From the NCBI GenBank assembly GCA_963835085.1, contig CAWIED010000001.1:1550001-1614000 (forward strand): a stretch of 64,000 nt of DNA, written 5' to 3'. Made by a program: the position numbers and the translations under genes. The notes under the pieces are model-generated. The model was not told the origin of the DNA, did no database searches, and worked only from the letters and a program-made list of their open reading frames with translations. Source of the stretch: JBDIAG01 sp963835085. GTDB taxonomy: Bacteria; Actinomycetota; Actinomycetes; Actinomycetales; CAWJMD01. Shown here piece by piece: positions 35,736 through 43,248 of the stretch (within the stretch, counting starts at the first letter, position 1; each line of letters begins with the position of its first letter).

Positions 35736-37432
35736 CCTCGATCCACCGATGGGCATGGCGGGGAGTGTGTGATCTTGTTGGGCGGGTTGGGGGCTGTTGG
35801 GGCGTGCGGATGCTCCGGGCCTTGCTGTCCGGGATGTTCCATTGTGGTGCTCGGGTCGCGCAGTGGTGGCTGCTGGGTGGTCAGGTCGTGAGGGCCGGTG
35901 GTGGGTCGTTGACGCGGTCGAACATGGTTGTCCAGGCGGTCTGCCAGGGCCATGCGACCGGGAGGTGCATGGTGATGCGTCGGGCCGAGGATGCGATTCG
36001 TGCGGGGATGGTGATGAGCTTGCGGCGCAGGGTGGCGGTGGTCGCTCGTGCGAGGTCGGGTGCGGCGAGGGTGCCGGCGGCGCGGGTGAGGTTGAACGCG
36101 ATGACGGCGAGGACCAGCCAGGCGGCGTTGGCGTTGAACGCTGCGGATGGCAGGTGAGCGAGTGCGGAGCTCTTGAGGTCGGCGTGGACCTGTTCGATGA
36201 CCGCGTGGTGGCGGTGGGTCGCATCGGCGGTGACGGTGTCGAGGATCTTGGGGTCGGCGGTGGTGAAGAGGGCGTGGAAGCGCCAGGTGTCGAACAGGGT
36301 GTCCTGGCCGGCGGCCTTGTTCCTTTCGGCGTTGAGGTCGGGGATCCGTCGCACGACCAGCCGACCGGCGACCCGTTCGGACCTCTTGGCCGAGGCGAAC
36401 GCGGTGAACGGTACTTCGGCGACCTCGGCTCGCGAGATCCACGTGCCGGTGGTTTCGTCGAGGATGGCGTCGGTGTACTCGATCGTGGTCCACGCGTTCT
36501 CGTCGATGGTGGTGATCGCCTTCTTGACTGCGGGGTCCATCCGCACGGTGACCGAGACCGCGGCACCGCCGGATAGGGCGGCGTGGACGGGTCCGCGGCC
36601 GTAGAACGCCGAGTCGGCACGCACCAGCACCAGCCGAGTCTTGCCCAGGATCCTTCGCGTGGTCTTGACCGCGTCGGCGACCAGCCGCTTCGCGCCCCGT
36701 GGCGACCCGGTTGAGCCTTTGCGCAGCCGTTGGGCCACGATCACCGGCGCCGTAGCGGGCATGGTGAGTGTGGCCAGCAGCGCGTTGAGCCCGCGGACAC
36801 CGGAGTAGCCGAACCCGGCGCCCTGCTTGGCATACCCGTGGACCTCGATGATGGTGTCGTCGACATCGACCAACGCGTATCCCTGGTCAGTGCCTGCGGC
36901 AGCGTCGTGGCCGGGTTCTGGCAACAGGCGCGTCAGCGAAGCCAGGGCGATCAGGAACCGAGAGGCGATCGCGTCGAGTTGGCGGACGTGGCCGAAGGTG
37001 AACGAGCGCAGGAACGACCCCAGCGTCGAGGGCGCATAAGCCTTGGCGAAGAGCCGACCCAGCCCACCGTGGCGCAGCAGGCCCATGTCATCGATCGAGT
37101 CCGCGCCGGCGACCATCCCGGCCACCAGCGAGGCGACCTTCAACCCCGGGTTCGCGCCCTTGTCCGTCGGGACACTGAGGTGCTCATCCGCCAGGTCCCG
37201 CAACCCAGCCCGCTCGGCCAGCGCCACCACGGGGAGCAGTCCTGCTGCCGACACGAGATTCGGATCGTCGAACGCCACCGAGGTTCGACCAAGGGTGTGA
37301 GAGAGTCGCATCTTGAAGATGCCCTCCTGACGTTGGGTGATTTGGACCGTCGCAAGTCCCAAACTCCCAGCCCAGAAGGGCATCTTCGCGTAACGGCACG
37401 CCAACACCTCAAAGTCGATCGGTGGATCGAGG
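35736..37432 (-). mobile_element. IS1380-family insertion sequence, copy 1
   Basis: 1697 bp bounded by 15-bp inverted repeats CCTCGATCCACCGAT / ATCGGTGGATCGAGG, flanked on both sides by CTAAG (35731-35735 and 37433-37437), a probable 5-bp target duplication. It carries one transposase gene. Apparently identical to 55152-56848 (constant offset 19416), so transposition was recent. It separates the Nif3-like gene from the FMN reductase gene, whose TAG stop lies in the right CTAAG. Confidence 0.92.
35881..37311 (-). CDS. IS1380-family transposase, copy 1
   Basis: 476-residue DDE transposase from ATG 37311 (MRLSHTLGRTSVAFDD). The frame is open beyond the IS end, but that part is host sequence. 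IS4/IS1380-type features: ALVDVDDTIIEVHGYAKQG (first acidic residues, about 145-163), VLVRADSAFYGRGPV (about 235-249) and RHHAVIEQVHADLKSSALAHLPS (Glu with the E-x6-K pattern, about 388-410). Intact and identical to the second copy, so probably active. Confidence 0.9.
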   Translation of the reverse strand: MRLSHTLGRTSVAFDDPNLVSAAGLLPVVALAERAGLRDLADEHLSVPTDKGANPGLKVASLVAGMVAGADSIDDMGLLRHGGLGRLFAKAYAPSTLGSFLRSFTFGHVRQLDAIASRFLIALASLTRLLPEPGHDAAAGTDQGYALVDVDDTIIEVHGYAKQGAGFGYSGVRGLNALLATLTMPATAPVIVAQRLRKGSTGSPRGAKRLVADAVKTTRRILGKTRLVLVRADSAFYGRGPVHAALSGGAAVSVTVRMDPAVKKAITTIDENAWTTIEYTDAILDETTGTWISRAEVAEVPFTAFASAKRSERVAGRLVVRRIPDLNAERNKAAGQDTLFDTWRFHALFTTADPKILDTVTADATHRHHAVIEQVHADLKSSALAHLPSAAFNANAAWLVLAVIAFNLTRAAGTLAAPDLARATTATLRRKLITIPARIASSARRITMHLPVAWPWQTAWTTMFDRVNDPPPALTT

Positions 37433-38023
37433 CTAAGCTGCGACGGTTGCCGCTCGCAGCGTCGCGGACCACCAGACGAGGTCGTCGAACATCGCCTCGG
37501 CCGATGGCTTGATCGCGTCCTCGATGTCGCTGATCGGCGCATTGCCGCCAAAGGGGTGAACTCGGAACAGATCGCTGCCTCCGATGTGCACACCGAACTT
37601 GGAGGGCACCATCTGGAGTTCGACGCCGATACCACGCAGATGCTCGACGGCACGAGCACCGCCCGTGCTTCCGTAACCGAACGCGGAGAACGGCTTGCGG
37701 ACCCACTCGACGTAGGCTTGGTCGAGGGCGTTCTTCAACGCTGCCGTGATGGAGTGGTTGTACTCGGCGACGACGAAGATGTAGCCGTCATAGGGCCGGA
37801 TCGCGTCCTGCCAGGCGAGCACCTTCGGGTCGACGCTGGGCATGTGCAGATTCGACGAGGCCTCGGCGAAGAAGGGCAACTCGAAGTCGCGCAGGTCAAG
37901 ACGGTCGAGGGTGAAGTCGTCACGCTTGGCCGCCTGTTCGAGCAGCCAGTCGGCGGGCTTGTCGGCGAATCGCTGCGGACGGGTCGAACCGATGATGAGG
38001 GCAAGCCGGGGTGTAGTGGTCAC
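37433..38023 (-). CDS. NAD(P)H-dependent FMN reductase
   Basis: 196-residue flavodoxin-fold reductase. The N-terminal phosphate-binding loop LALIIGSTRPQRFADKPADWLL (about 8-29) and VVAEYNHSITAALKNALDQAY (about 84-104) are typical of NADPH-dependent FMN reductases that reduce quinones, azo dyes or chromate. The stop codon is inside the right target-site copy of the IS. Divergent from an HxlR regulator, a common pairing for electrophile- or oxidant-responsive reductases. Confidence 0.85.
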   Translation of the reverse strand: MTTTPRLALIIGSTRPQRFADKPADWLLEQAAKRDDFTLDRLDLRDFELPFFAEASSNLHMPSVDPKVLAWQDAIRPYDGYIFVVAEYNHSITAALKNALDQAYVEWVRKPFSAFGYGSTGGARAVEHLRGIGVELQMVPSKFGVHIGGSDLFRVHPFGGNAPISDIEDAIKPSAEAMFDDLVWWSATLRAATVAA

Positions 38024-38121
38024 GTGTCTTCCTTTAGTTACGGACAGGGAGTAAGTTTCCTGTGGTGACCAGCCTGCCGATGGTCTCTACGTCTCACAAG
38101 AAGGCACTTTCCGAGCACTAG

Positions 38122-38137
38122 GTCACCTGCAGGTGAC
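38122..38137. promoter_or_regulatory. Probable HxlR operator
   Basis: Perfect 16-bp palindrome GTCACCTGCAGGTGAC in the 134-base space between the divergent FMN reductase and HxlR genes, 20 bases before the HxlR start. Confidence 0.55.
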
Positions 38138-38157
38138 TACCAGCAAGGAGAACTGCG

Positions 38158-38556
38158 ATGGTCGACACCCGAACGTGCATGCGACACCAAGGAGAAGACT
38201 CCGAGGTCTGTGGCGCCATCTCCGACATGCTCGCCCGGATCGGCGACAAGTGGTCGCTGCTCATCGTCTCGACGCTCGGTGAAGGTCCCCTGCGCTTCAA
38301 CGAGCTGCGCCGCCACATCGCAGACATCAGCCAGAAAATGCTCTCGTCCACGTTGAAAGTGCTGGAGCGCGACGGCCTGGTCCGCAGAACCGTGCTCCCG
38401 AGCGTGCCGCCACAGGTGGAATACGCGCTCACCGATCTCGGACGCGAGCTTTTGACACCGGTGAGCGCGTTGGCCGGGTGGACCGCTGCGAACACTCCAC
38501 GCATCATGGCAGCCCGCGCCGAATACGACTCCCGCGCACAGGCCCATACAAGCTGA
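38158..38556 (+). CDS. HxlR/MarR-type winged-helix regulator
   Basis: 132 residues from ATG 38158, with AAGGAGAA upstream. HxlR-type winged helix: CGAISDMLARIGDKWSLLIVSTLGEGPLRFNELRRHI (about 21-57), then SQKMLSSTLKVLERDGLVRR. A Cys at about 8 and one at about 21 in the N-terminus are typical of thiol-sensing members. It probably represses the divergent reductase through the palindrome at 38122. Confidence 0.85.
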   Translation: MVDTRTCMRHQGEDSEVCGAISDMLARIGDKWSLLIVSTLGEGPLRFNELRRHIADISQKMLSSTLKVLERDGLVRRTVLPSVPPQVEYALTDLGRELLTPVSALAGWTAANTPRIMAARAEYDSRAQAHTS

Positions 38557-38609
38557 TCGGCATTCCAGCAGGCCTGCCGCCCACCCTCGGTGGGTGCTGA
38601 ATCTTCGGC

Positions 38610-39653
38610 TCAGGAATAGGTCATTCCCATGGCCTGGCGAACCTCTGACAACGTCTGCTCGGCGAGATGATTGGCCCGCTCATTGCCACGCCGGAGGATC
38701 TCGCCGGCCAGCTGCGAGTCTCGGGCAAGGACGGCTCGCCGGGCACGGTGCGGTGCGAGGAACTCGTTGACAGCGTCGATGGTGATCTGCTTGAGACGTC
38801 CGCTTCCGCTGTCCCTGATCTCCTCGGCCAACTCATGCGGCGTCGTGCCTGCGCAGTGAGCGGCGGTCGACAGAAGCGCGGAAACCCCCGGCCGGAGCTC
38901 CGGATCGAACGTGATTCTGCGGTCGGAGTCGGTCCGGGTGCGTCGGATCGCCGCGGCGGTCTCGTTCTCGCTCATCGACAGGGCGATCGCATTGCCATAG
39001 CTCTTGGACATCTTCCGGCCGTCCAGTCCGACAAGCTCCGGCGTCGCGGTCAGAACGGGTTCGGGTTCGGGGAAGATCGCCGCATAGCGATCGTTGAATC
39101 GGCGCGCGATGACCCGGGTGACCTCCACGTGGGGCAGGTTGTCTTTGCCGACAGGGACGAGGTTTCCCTTGCAGAAGAGAATGTCGGCCGCCTGATGAAC
39201 CGGATAGGTCAACAACAGACCGCTCAACGCCCTGCCGGAGGCGGCGAGTTCCGCCTTGACCGTCGGGTTACGATGCAATTCGGCCTCGGTGACGAGGCTG
39301 AGGAATGGCAGCAGCAGTTGGTTGAGCGCAGGAACGGCCGAGTGTGTGAAGATCACCGTCCGCTCCGGATCGAGCCCGGCCGCGAGGTAGTCCAGAACGG
39401 CTCCGTGCACGTGTTCACGGACGCGAGTGGCGGTGTCTCGATCGGTGATGACCTGGTAGTCGGCGATGACGAGAAACACTTGAAGTCCGGCCTGTTGCAA
39501 CCGGACTCGTTCGAGAATGCTGCCGAAGTAGTGGCCCAGATGCAACGCCCCGGTGGGACGTTCACCCGTGAGAACCCGGAAGCGCTCGGGGTGCTCTGCG
39601 ACGGTGCGGGTGAGCTCAGGCATACGAGCCGATGTCGCTGTGAAGGAATCCAT
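38610..39653 (-). CDS. trpS: Tryptophanyl-tRNA synthetase (auxiliary type)
   Basis: 347-residue class I synthetase charging tRNA-Trp. Start ATG 39653 (MDSFTATSARMPEL) after CAAGGAG. HIGH-like motif ALHLGHYFGS (about 36-45), YPVHQAADILFCKGNLVPVGKDNLPHVEVTR, and KMSKSYGNAIALS (about 212-224) are intact. It lies in an accessory region between a regulator and a methyltransferase, behind a Trp-codon leader (39743-39778). This matches auxiliary actinomycete TrpRS genes known for attenuation control and indolmycin resistance. Whether the host has a second housekeeping trpS cannot be seen here. Confidence 0.92.
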   Translation of the reverse strand: MDSFTATSARMPELTRTVAEHPERFRVLTGERPTGALHLGHYFGSILERVRLQQAGLQVFLVIADYQVITDRDTATRVREHVHGAVLDYLAAGLDPERTVIFTHSAVPALNQLLLPFLSLVTEAELHRNPTVKAELAASGRALSGLLLTYPVHQAADILFCKGNLVPVGKDNLPHVEVTRVIARRFNDRYAAIFPEPEPVLTATPELVGLDGRKMSKSYGNAIALSMSENETAAAIRRTRTDSDRRITFDPELRPGVSALLSTAAHCAGTTPHELAEEIRDSGSGRLKQITIDAVNEFLAPHRARRAVLARDSQLAGEILRRGNERANHLAEQTLSEVRQAMGMTYS

Positions 39654-39699
39654 GTCTGCTCCTTGGTCAGGAGGCTGCACGGATCTGTGGACCGCGAAC

Positions 39700-39790
39700 T
39701 CGCGGGCTGCCGTGCAGCCCGCGAACATGCGTCAACTGGCTGCTAGAGCAGCCACCAGGCGAGTCGCGTGGAACGCATAGGAGGATTGTA
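39700..39790 (-). promoter_or_regulatory. Trp-responsive transcription attenuator of trpS
   Basis: Read on the minus strand: -10-like TACAAT (39790-39785), six bases, then the leader ATG (39778). Four segments follow: 1 GGCTGCT and 2 AGCAGCC (stem 39737-39754, around the leader stop), 3 GCGGGCTGC and 4 GCAGCCCGC (stem 39700-39724, 11 bp, three-base loop). GCAGCC of segment 2 can instead pair with GGCTGC of segment 3. A ribosome stalled on the two Trp codons would cover segment 1, favour 2:3 and prevent the 3:4 terminator. The 3:4 stem has no T-run. Confidence 0.8.
39743..39778 (-). CDS. trpL: trpS leader peptide
   Basis: Eleven-residue open frame MRSTRLAWWLL with adjacent TGG TGG codons, then TAG. 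No ribosome site precedes the ATG, but TACAAT ends seven bases upstream, so the transcript probably starts at the ATG (leaderless). The Trp codons sit directly before segment 1 of the attenuator. Confidence 0.75.
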   Translation of the reverse strand: MRSTRLAWWLL

Positions 39791-39910
39791 CGCAAGAAAG
39801 TCCCCGAGAAATAAGGGCGTCTCATCCCAGGGATAACCGGGCGCAGTGGCCGCTGTGCTGTGAGCGCAGCTCGGATTGGCGGGTCATCTGCCGGGCCTGT
39901 TCGCCATGGA

Positions 39911-40537
39911 CTACCGCCGTACGACGGTGGCCTGCCAGGCCTGTGCCTCGGCGGGGTCGATGGTGAGGTCGATGACTGTTGGTTCGATGGAGTCGACCGT
40001 CCAGCCGTCGATGAAGGACGTTCGAATCTCGCGCTCGGTAATGCGGCGTGGACCCCAGTCTCCTGGCTCGCGATCGCTGAAGCAGAGCATGTGGTACCGA
40101 CCACCAGGGCGCAGAACAGTTGCTAGCCCGTCGATAAAACGGCGCCGCTCCTGGTCGTTGAAACCGTGGAGGAGTCCACAGTCGAGCACGGTGTCGAACT
40201 GGTCGTCGAGTTCGGCCAGGCGCAGTGCGTCGAAGACGAGGAACGTCGCCGCCATGCCCCGCGCGACCATCTTCTGCTTGGCCAGCTCTATGGCCCGGGA
40301 CGCGAGGTCAACGCCGAGCACCTCGTGGCCCAGAGACGCGGCGAGCAGGGCATGCTCACCGGTACCGCAGCCCACGTCGAGCATCCGACCGACAAACCCT
40401 CCTGCCTGGGCCAGTCGTATGAAGGGGAGCTGCGGTCGTCCGATGTCCCACGGCGCTGGTGCAGGACCCTTATAGCTGTCGTTGAGCATCTCGACCGTGT
40501 GCGGAAGCCGTCCCTCAGTCGTCGGGTCCTCGGTCAT
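39911..40537 (-). CDS. Class I SAM-dependent methyltransferase
   Basis: 208-residue cytoplasmic methyltransferase. Motif I MLDVGCGTGEHALLAASLG (about 52-70), the acidic end of strand 2 in VLGVDLASRAIELAKQK (about 73-89), motif post-II FLVFDALRLAELDDQFDTVLDCGLLH, and LRPGGRYHMLCFSDREPG (about 142-159). The substrate is not evident; proteins of this shape include thiol- and chalcogen-methyltransferase-like enzymes. Probably in the same leftward transcript as the two genes upstream. Confidence 0.8.
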   Translation of the reverse strand: MTEDPTTEGRLPHTVEMLNDSYKGPAPAPWDIGRPQLPFIRLAQAGGFVGRMLDVGCGTGEHALLAASLGHEVLGVDLASRAIELAKQKMVARGMAATFLVFDALRLAELDDQFDTVLDCGLLHGFNDQERRRFIDGLATVLRPGGRYHMLCFSDREPGDWGPRRITEREIRTSFIDGWTVDSIEPTVIDLTIDPAEAQAWQATVVRR

Positions 40538-40595
40538 CGTCCACCTCCAGAATCGCAGCGAGTGGGGCCTACGGTGCTATCCGACTCCCCCGTGG

Positions 40596-41060
40596 TCAGT
40601 ACGAGTTCTTGAACGCGAAGTAGGAGCCGCGAATGGTTCCGGCCAGCTTCGACCTCTGTCTCGCGAACTTGAACCGTGAGTCGAGTTCGGCGGGCACATC
40701 CATTCCTTCGGAGAGCTTGAACCCGACCGCCCGCTTGGCAGGGCAGTCGACGTCGTAGGCCACGTTAATCGATAGGCCACTTTCGTAGAAGACGTAGGCC
40801 CATCGAACACTCCCGATCTGAAAGGCACTCGCTTCGAGTGGGCGAGACGAGACGACGATGTCACGCTGCTCTTGGAGGATTCGGTGGACCCAGTCGATGG
40901 TCGGCTCGGCGTCGCTTGCCGCTTCCACCGTGAACACGTGGTCGTGCTTGTTCTTGAAGTAGCGGGCCTCGTGCGCCCGCAGCCCCGCGAGTGCGGCGGA
41001 GACCGGCGACGATTCCAGACCGACGGTCGAGACGGTGGTGAAGTCCACGGGGTAGGGCAT
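40596..41060 (-). CDS. Hypothetical protein downstream of a TetR gene
   Basis: 154 residues that I do not recognise. No signal peptide or membrane span. Mixed alpha/beta composition with aromatic strands (VRWAYVFYESGLSINVAYDVDCP, about 83-105) and a basic C-terminal third (RFKFARQRSKLAGTIRGSYF). GAGTGAGG lies just before the ATG. It starts seven bases after the TetR stop, so it is co-transcribed with that regulator. Confidence 0.6.
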   Translation of the reverse strand: MPYPVDFTTVSTVGLESSPVSAALAGLRAHEARYFKNKHDHVFTVEAASDAEPTIDWVHRILQEQRDIVVSSRPLEASAFQIGSVRWAYVFYESGLSINVAYDVDCPAKRAVGFKLSEGMDVPAELDSRFKFARQRSKLAGTIRGSYFAFKNSY

Positions 41061-41067
41061 GCCTCAC

Positions 41068-41793
41068 TCATTCCTTCCGAAGGCCGCGTGGCCCCCTGTG
41101 TTCGGTGTCGAGCACGAGCGGGTCAGCCATGATCTGGCTCGGGTGGCTCTCGGTCGAGTTGCCGAGGCTGGCGAGGTCACCGCCAAGGAGGTCGAAGGCA
41201 CGGTTGGTGGCCTCGACCAGCCGGTCAGCGATCGTCTCGACAGAGTTGCCGGCGAGGCTGTCGCGCCGGGCCTGGTCGAGCAGTGCGTTGCGCAGAGCGA
41301 CGAGGACGCTCGCCGCGGTCACGACGACGATGTCATCGGGGTCGGCGGCCAGCTCGCGAGCGAAGGTGGCGGCCAGGTGGTTGATCGAGCGGACGACCAG
41401 CTGGCGGCTTCGGGCTTGTAGAGCCGGGCTGCGATCGATCAGCCGGTAGAAGTCGGCCATCGAAGGCACGAGCCCAGCGCGCCAGTCGTGGGCCGCGATG
41501 AGCGCCAGCATGTCCCGGCGGCACGCCGCTGCGAAGGATTCGCCCATGGAACGGGCCTGCACTACCCGGCTGAGGTGCTCGACAACCTCGTCCTGACGAT
41601 CGTAGAAGAGGTCTTCTTTGGTGGGGAAATAGTTGAACACCGTGGTGACTCCCACCTCTGCTGCCTGAGCCACCTCGGCCACGGTGACCTCGTCGAAGCC
41701 GCGGGCGGCGAAGAGGCGCATAGCGGTCTCAGCGATCAGTGCCCGAGTCCGGGCCTTCTTGCGCTCCCGCAGACCTACGGACGTCTCAGTCAC
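41068..41793 (-). CDS. TetR family regulator divergent from a rhomboid protease
   Basis: 241-residue repressor from GTG 41793 (VTETSVGLRERKK). HTH: RALIAETAMRLFAARGFDEVTVAEVAQAAEVGVTTVFNYFPTKEDLF (about 17-63), followed by a TetR_C domain. The C-terminal tail (HPSQIMADPLVLDTEHRGPR) is extended. The perfect operator-like palindrome at 41828-41850 lies 34 bases upstream, between it and the rhomboid gene. Confidence 0.87.
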   Translation of the reverse strand: MTETSVGLRERKKARTRALIAETAMRLFAARGFDEVTVAEVAQAAEVGVTTVFNYFPTKEDLFYDRQDEVVEHLSRVVQARSMGESFAAACRRDMLALIAAHDWRAGLVPSMADFYRLIDRSPALQARSRQLVVRSINHLAATFARELAADPDDIVVVTAASVLVALRNALLDQARRDSLAGNSVETIADRLVEATNRAFDLLGGDLASLGNSTESHPSQIMADPLVLDTEHRGPRGLRKE

Positions 41794-41827
41794 GGCAGCA
41801 ACTCTAGCCAAATCCGGTTGTGAATCC

Positions 41828-41850
41828 AAATATGGTGTGACACCATATTT
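41828..41850. promoter_or_regulatory. TetR operator, perfect 23-bp palindrome
   Basis: AAATATGGTGT-g-ACACCATATTT, fully symmetric around one central base, AT-rich in a GC-rich background. It lies 33 bases before the rhomboid GTG and 34 before the TetR GTG, so it can control both. Confidence 0.7.
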
Positions 41851-41883
41851 TGCACACGGCCCGACACAGAAGGAGCGCACGGA

Positions 41884-42684
41884 GTGCCCAATACACCAGA
41901 GCGGCGTCCGCCCACGGGCCTGGTGACCCCGGAATGGCTCTCCGCCCTACGCCAGGGGTCCCGTCCGATGCCCGCCACCGTGGCCGTCGTTATCGGTTGC
42001 CTCGGGGTGTGGGTGGCCTCGATCGTCACGGGAGGCTCGCTGTGGGATGGGACGGTTCACGGAACGCTGGATCACCTGTTGGCCCGCAACGCCATCCTCA
42101 TCGCCCAGGGCCAGTGGTGGCGGGCGGTCAGCTACGGCACCTTGAACCTGTCCGTCCCGGCCGTCGCCTTTGTGCTGACCATGTTGTCTCTCGCCGGGTT
42201 GCAGGTCGAGCGCACGTATGGCACTGCCCGCTTCCTGGCCATCCTGGCACCGTCGTGGACGACCGGTGCGCTGGTGGCGCTCCTCGTTGAGCCTGCCCAC
42301 GCCTACAACGCCGGCACGTCGGGCGCCATGTTCGGAGTGGCCACCGCGGCGACAATCGACCTGCTTCGCCGGGGCGTCCCCTGGTATCGAACATTCTGGG
42401 CGCCGGTACTGGCCATCGTCCTGGCGCTCGGCTTTTTCTTGCCGGCCAGTGTCACGTGGGGGGCGCATGTGGGCGGCATCCTGGCCGGAAGCATCGTAGG
42501 AGCCTTCGCCTGTCACCCTCGGACCGCAGGCGATCGCCGGCGGTCGGCCCGCACGGCGCTCCTCGCCGCCGCGCTGGTAGCGGCAAGCCTGGTGGCGGTG
42601 CCTTTCGCCGCCCGCCACACCGCCGGTCGTGGACCGATCTTCATCGGCGCCCCGGTGATTCGAGCCTTGGGTAGTCAGCCGTAG
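41884..42684 (+). CDS. Rhomboid family intramembrane serine protease
   Basis: 266 residues from GTG 41884, with GAAGGAG upstream. Six or so membrane spans. Catalytic Ser in AGTSGAMFGVATAATIDLL (GTSG at about 140-143) and catalytic His in VTWGAHVGGILAGSIVGAF (about 196-200). The N-terminal span is ATVAVVIGCLGVWVASIV. It cleaves within membranes, but the substrate is unknown. A dedicated TetR gene with a strong palindrome implies inducible expression, which is unusual for a rhomboid. Confidence 0.87.
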   Translation: MPNTPERRPPTGLVTPEWLSALRQGSRPMPATVAVVIGCLGVWVASIVTGGSLWDGTVHGTLDHLLARNAILIAQGQWWRAVSYGTLNLSVPAVAFVLTMLSLAGLQVERTYGTARFLAILAPSWTTGALVALLVEPAHAYNAGTSGAMFGVATAATIDLLRRGVPWYRTFWAPVLAIVLALGFFLPASVTWGAHVGGILAGSIVGAFACHPRTAGDRRRSARTALLAAALVAASLVAVPFAARHTAGRGPIFIGAPVIRALGSQP

Positions 42685-42797
42685 CGCGGTCAGGCAGTAG
42701 CGGCGCGGCCCAGCCGGCTATCTGATCTATTTCCAAAGGGTGTTTGGGTGGCGTGCTGATTGCCGGGGTGTCAGGGCTGGGCCGGGAGTCGTTGAGC

Positions 42798-42856
42798 TGT
42801 GACGTTGTTCGTGGGGATGTCACCAGGTTGGTGACGGGTGGGCGAGGAACGTGACA
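42798..42856. repeat. 59-nt hairpin repeat, copy 3
   Basis: Outer arms as in the 24699 copy (TGTGACGTTGTTCG / CGAGGAACGTGACA). Inner stem GTCACC / GGTGAC replaces GTCGCC / GGCGAC, a compensatory change. It lies in the 564-base gap after the rhomboid gene. Confidence 0.7.
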
Positions 42857-42959
42857 GATGGACGCGTCGGGGGCGATGGGTGGGCGGGAACGATGTCATC
42901 CACCCCGATGCGTGCAGGCAGTGAGGGGCTGAGTGGTCGGATCACTCTTCACAGTGTTT

Positions 42960-43056
42960 GGGTGTCCGGGATCCGGCTCGAGCGGTGCAGCAAGTCTGGG
43001 GTTTTGTGCTCAGCCGAGTTTCTTCGGCGGGTACTGGCGCCGGATTCCGGACACCC
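42960..43056. repeat. MITE-like element with 18-bp terminal inverted repeats
   Basis: 97 bp bounded by GGGTGTCCGGGATCCGGC and GCCGGATTCCGGACACCC (one mismatch), with no coding capacity. It could be a non-autonomous transposon or a remnant of an IS reduced to its two ends. No clear target duplication is seen. The rest of the gap 42685-43248 shows nothing else. Confidence 0.5.
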
Positions 43057-43248
43057 ACCGGGTCTGACCCGATGAGCCTTCCTGTGTCACCCGGGGGTCA
43101 GCTGGTGTCGACGGCCGCACAAATCGACCGATCCGCCGCGCACTCACTACCTACGACCCCGGACAGGCCTTGGAATAGACCATCTACGAGTTGCAGGGCT
43201 TGCTCGGCCGACGACCCGAATGACGGATTGGCATATTGGTTCTTCAAA

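Noticed and set aside
35881..37659. A 592-residue transposase reading beyond the IS end
   Set aside because: The first 116 codons lie partly in host DNA. Copy 2 has different sequence there, so the start at 37311 is preferred.
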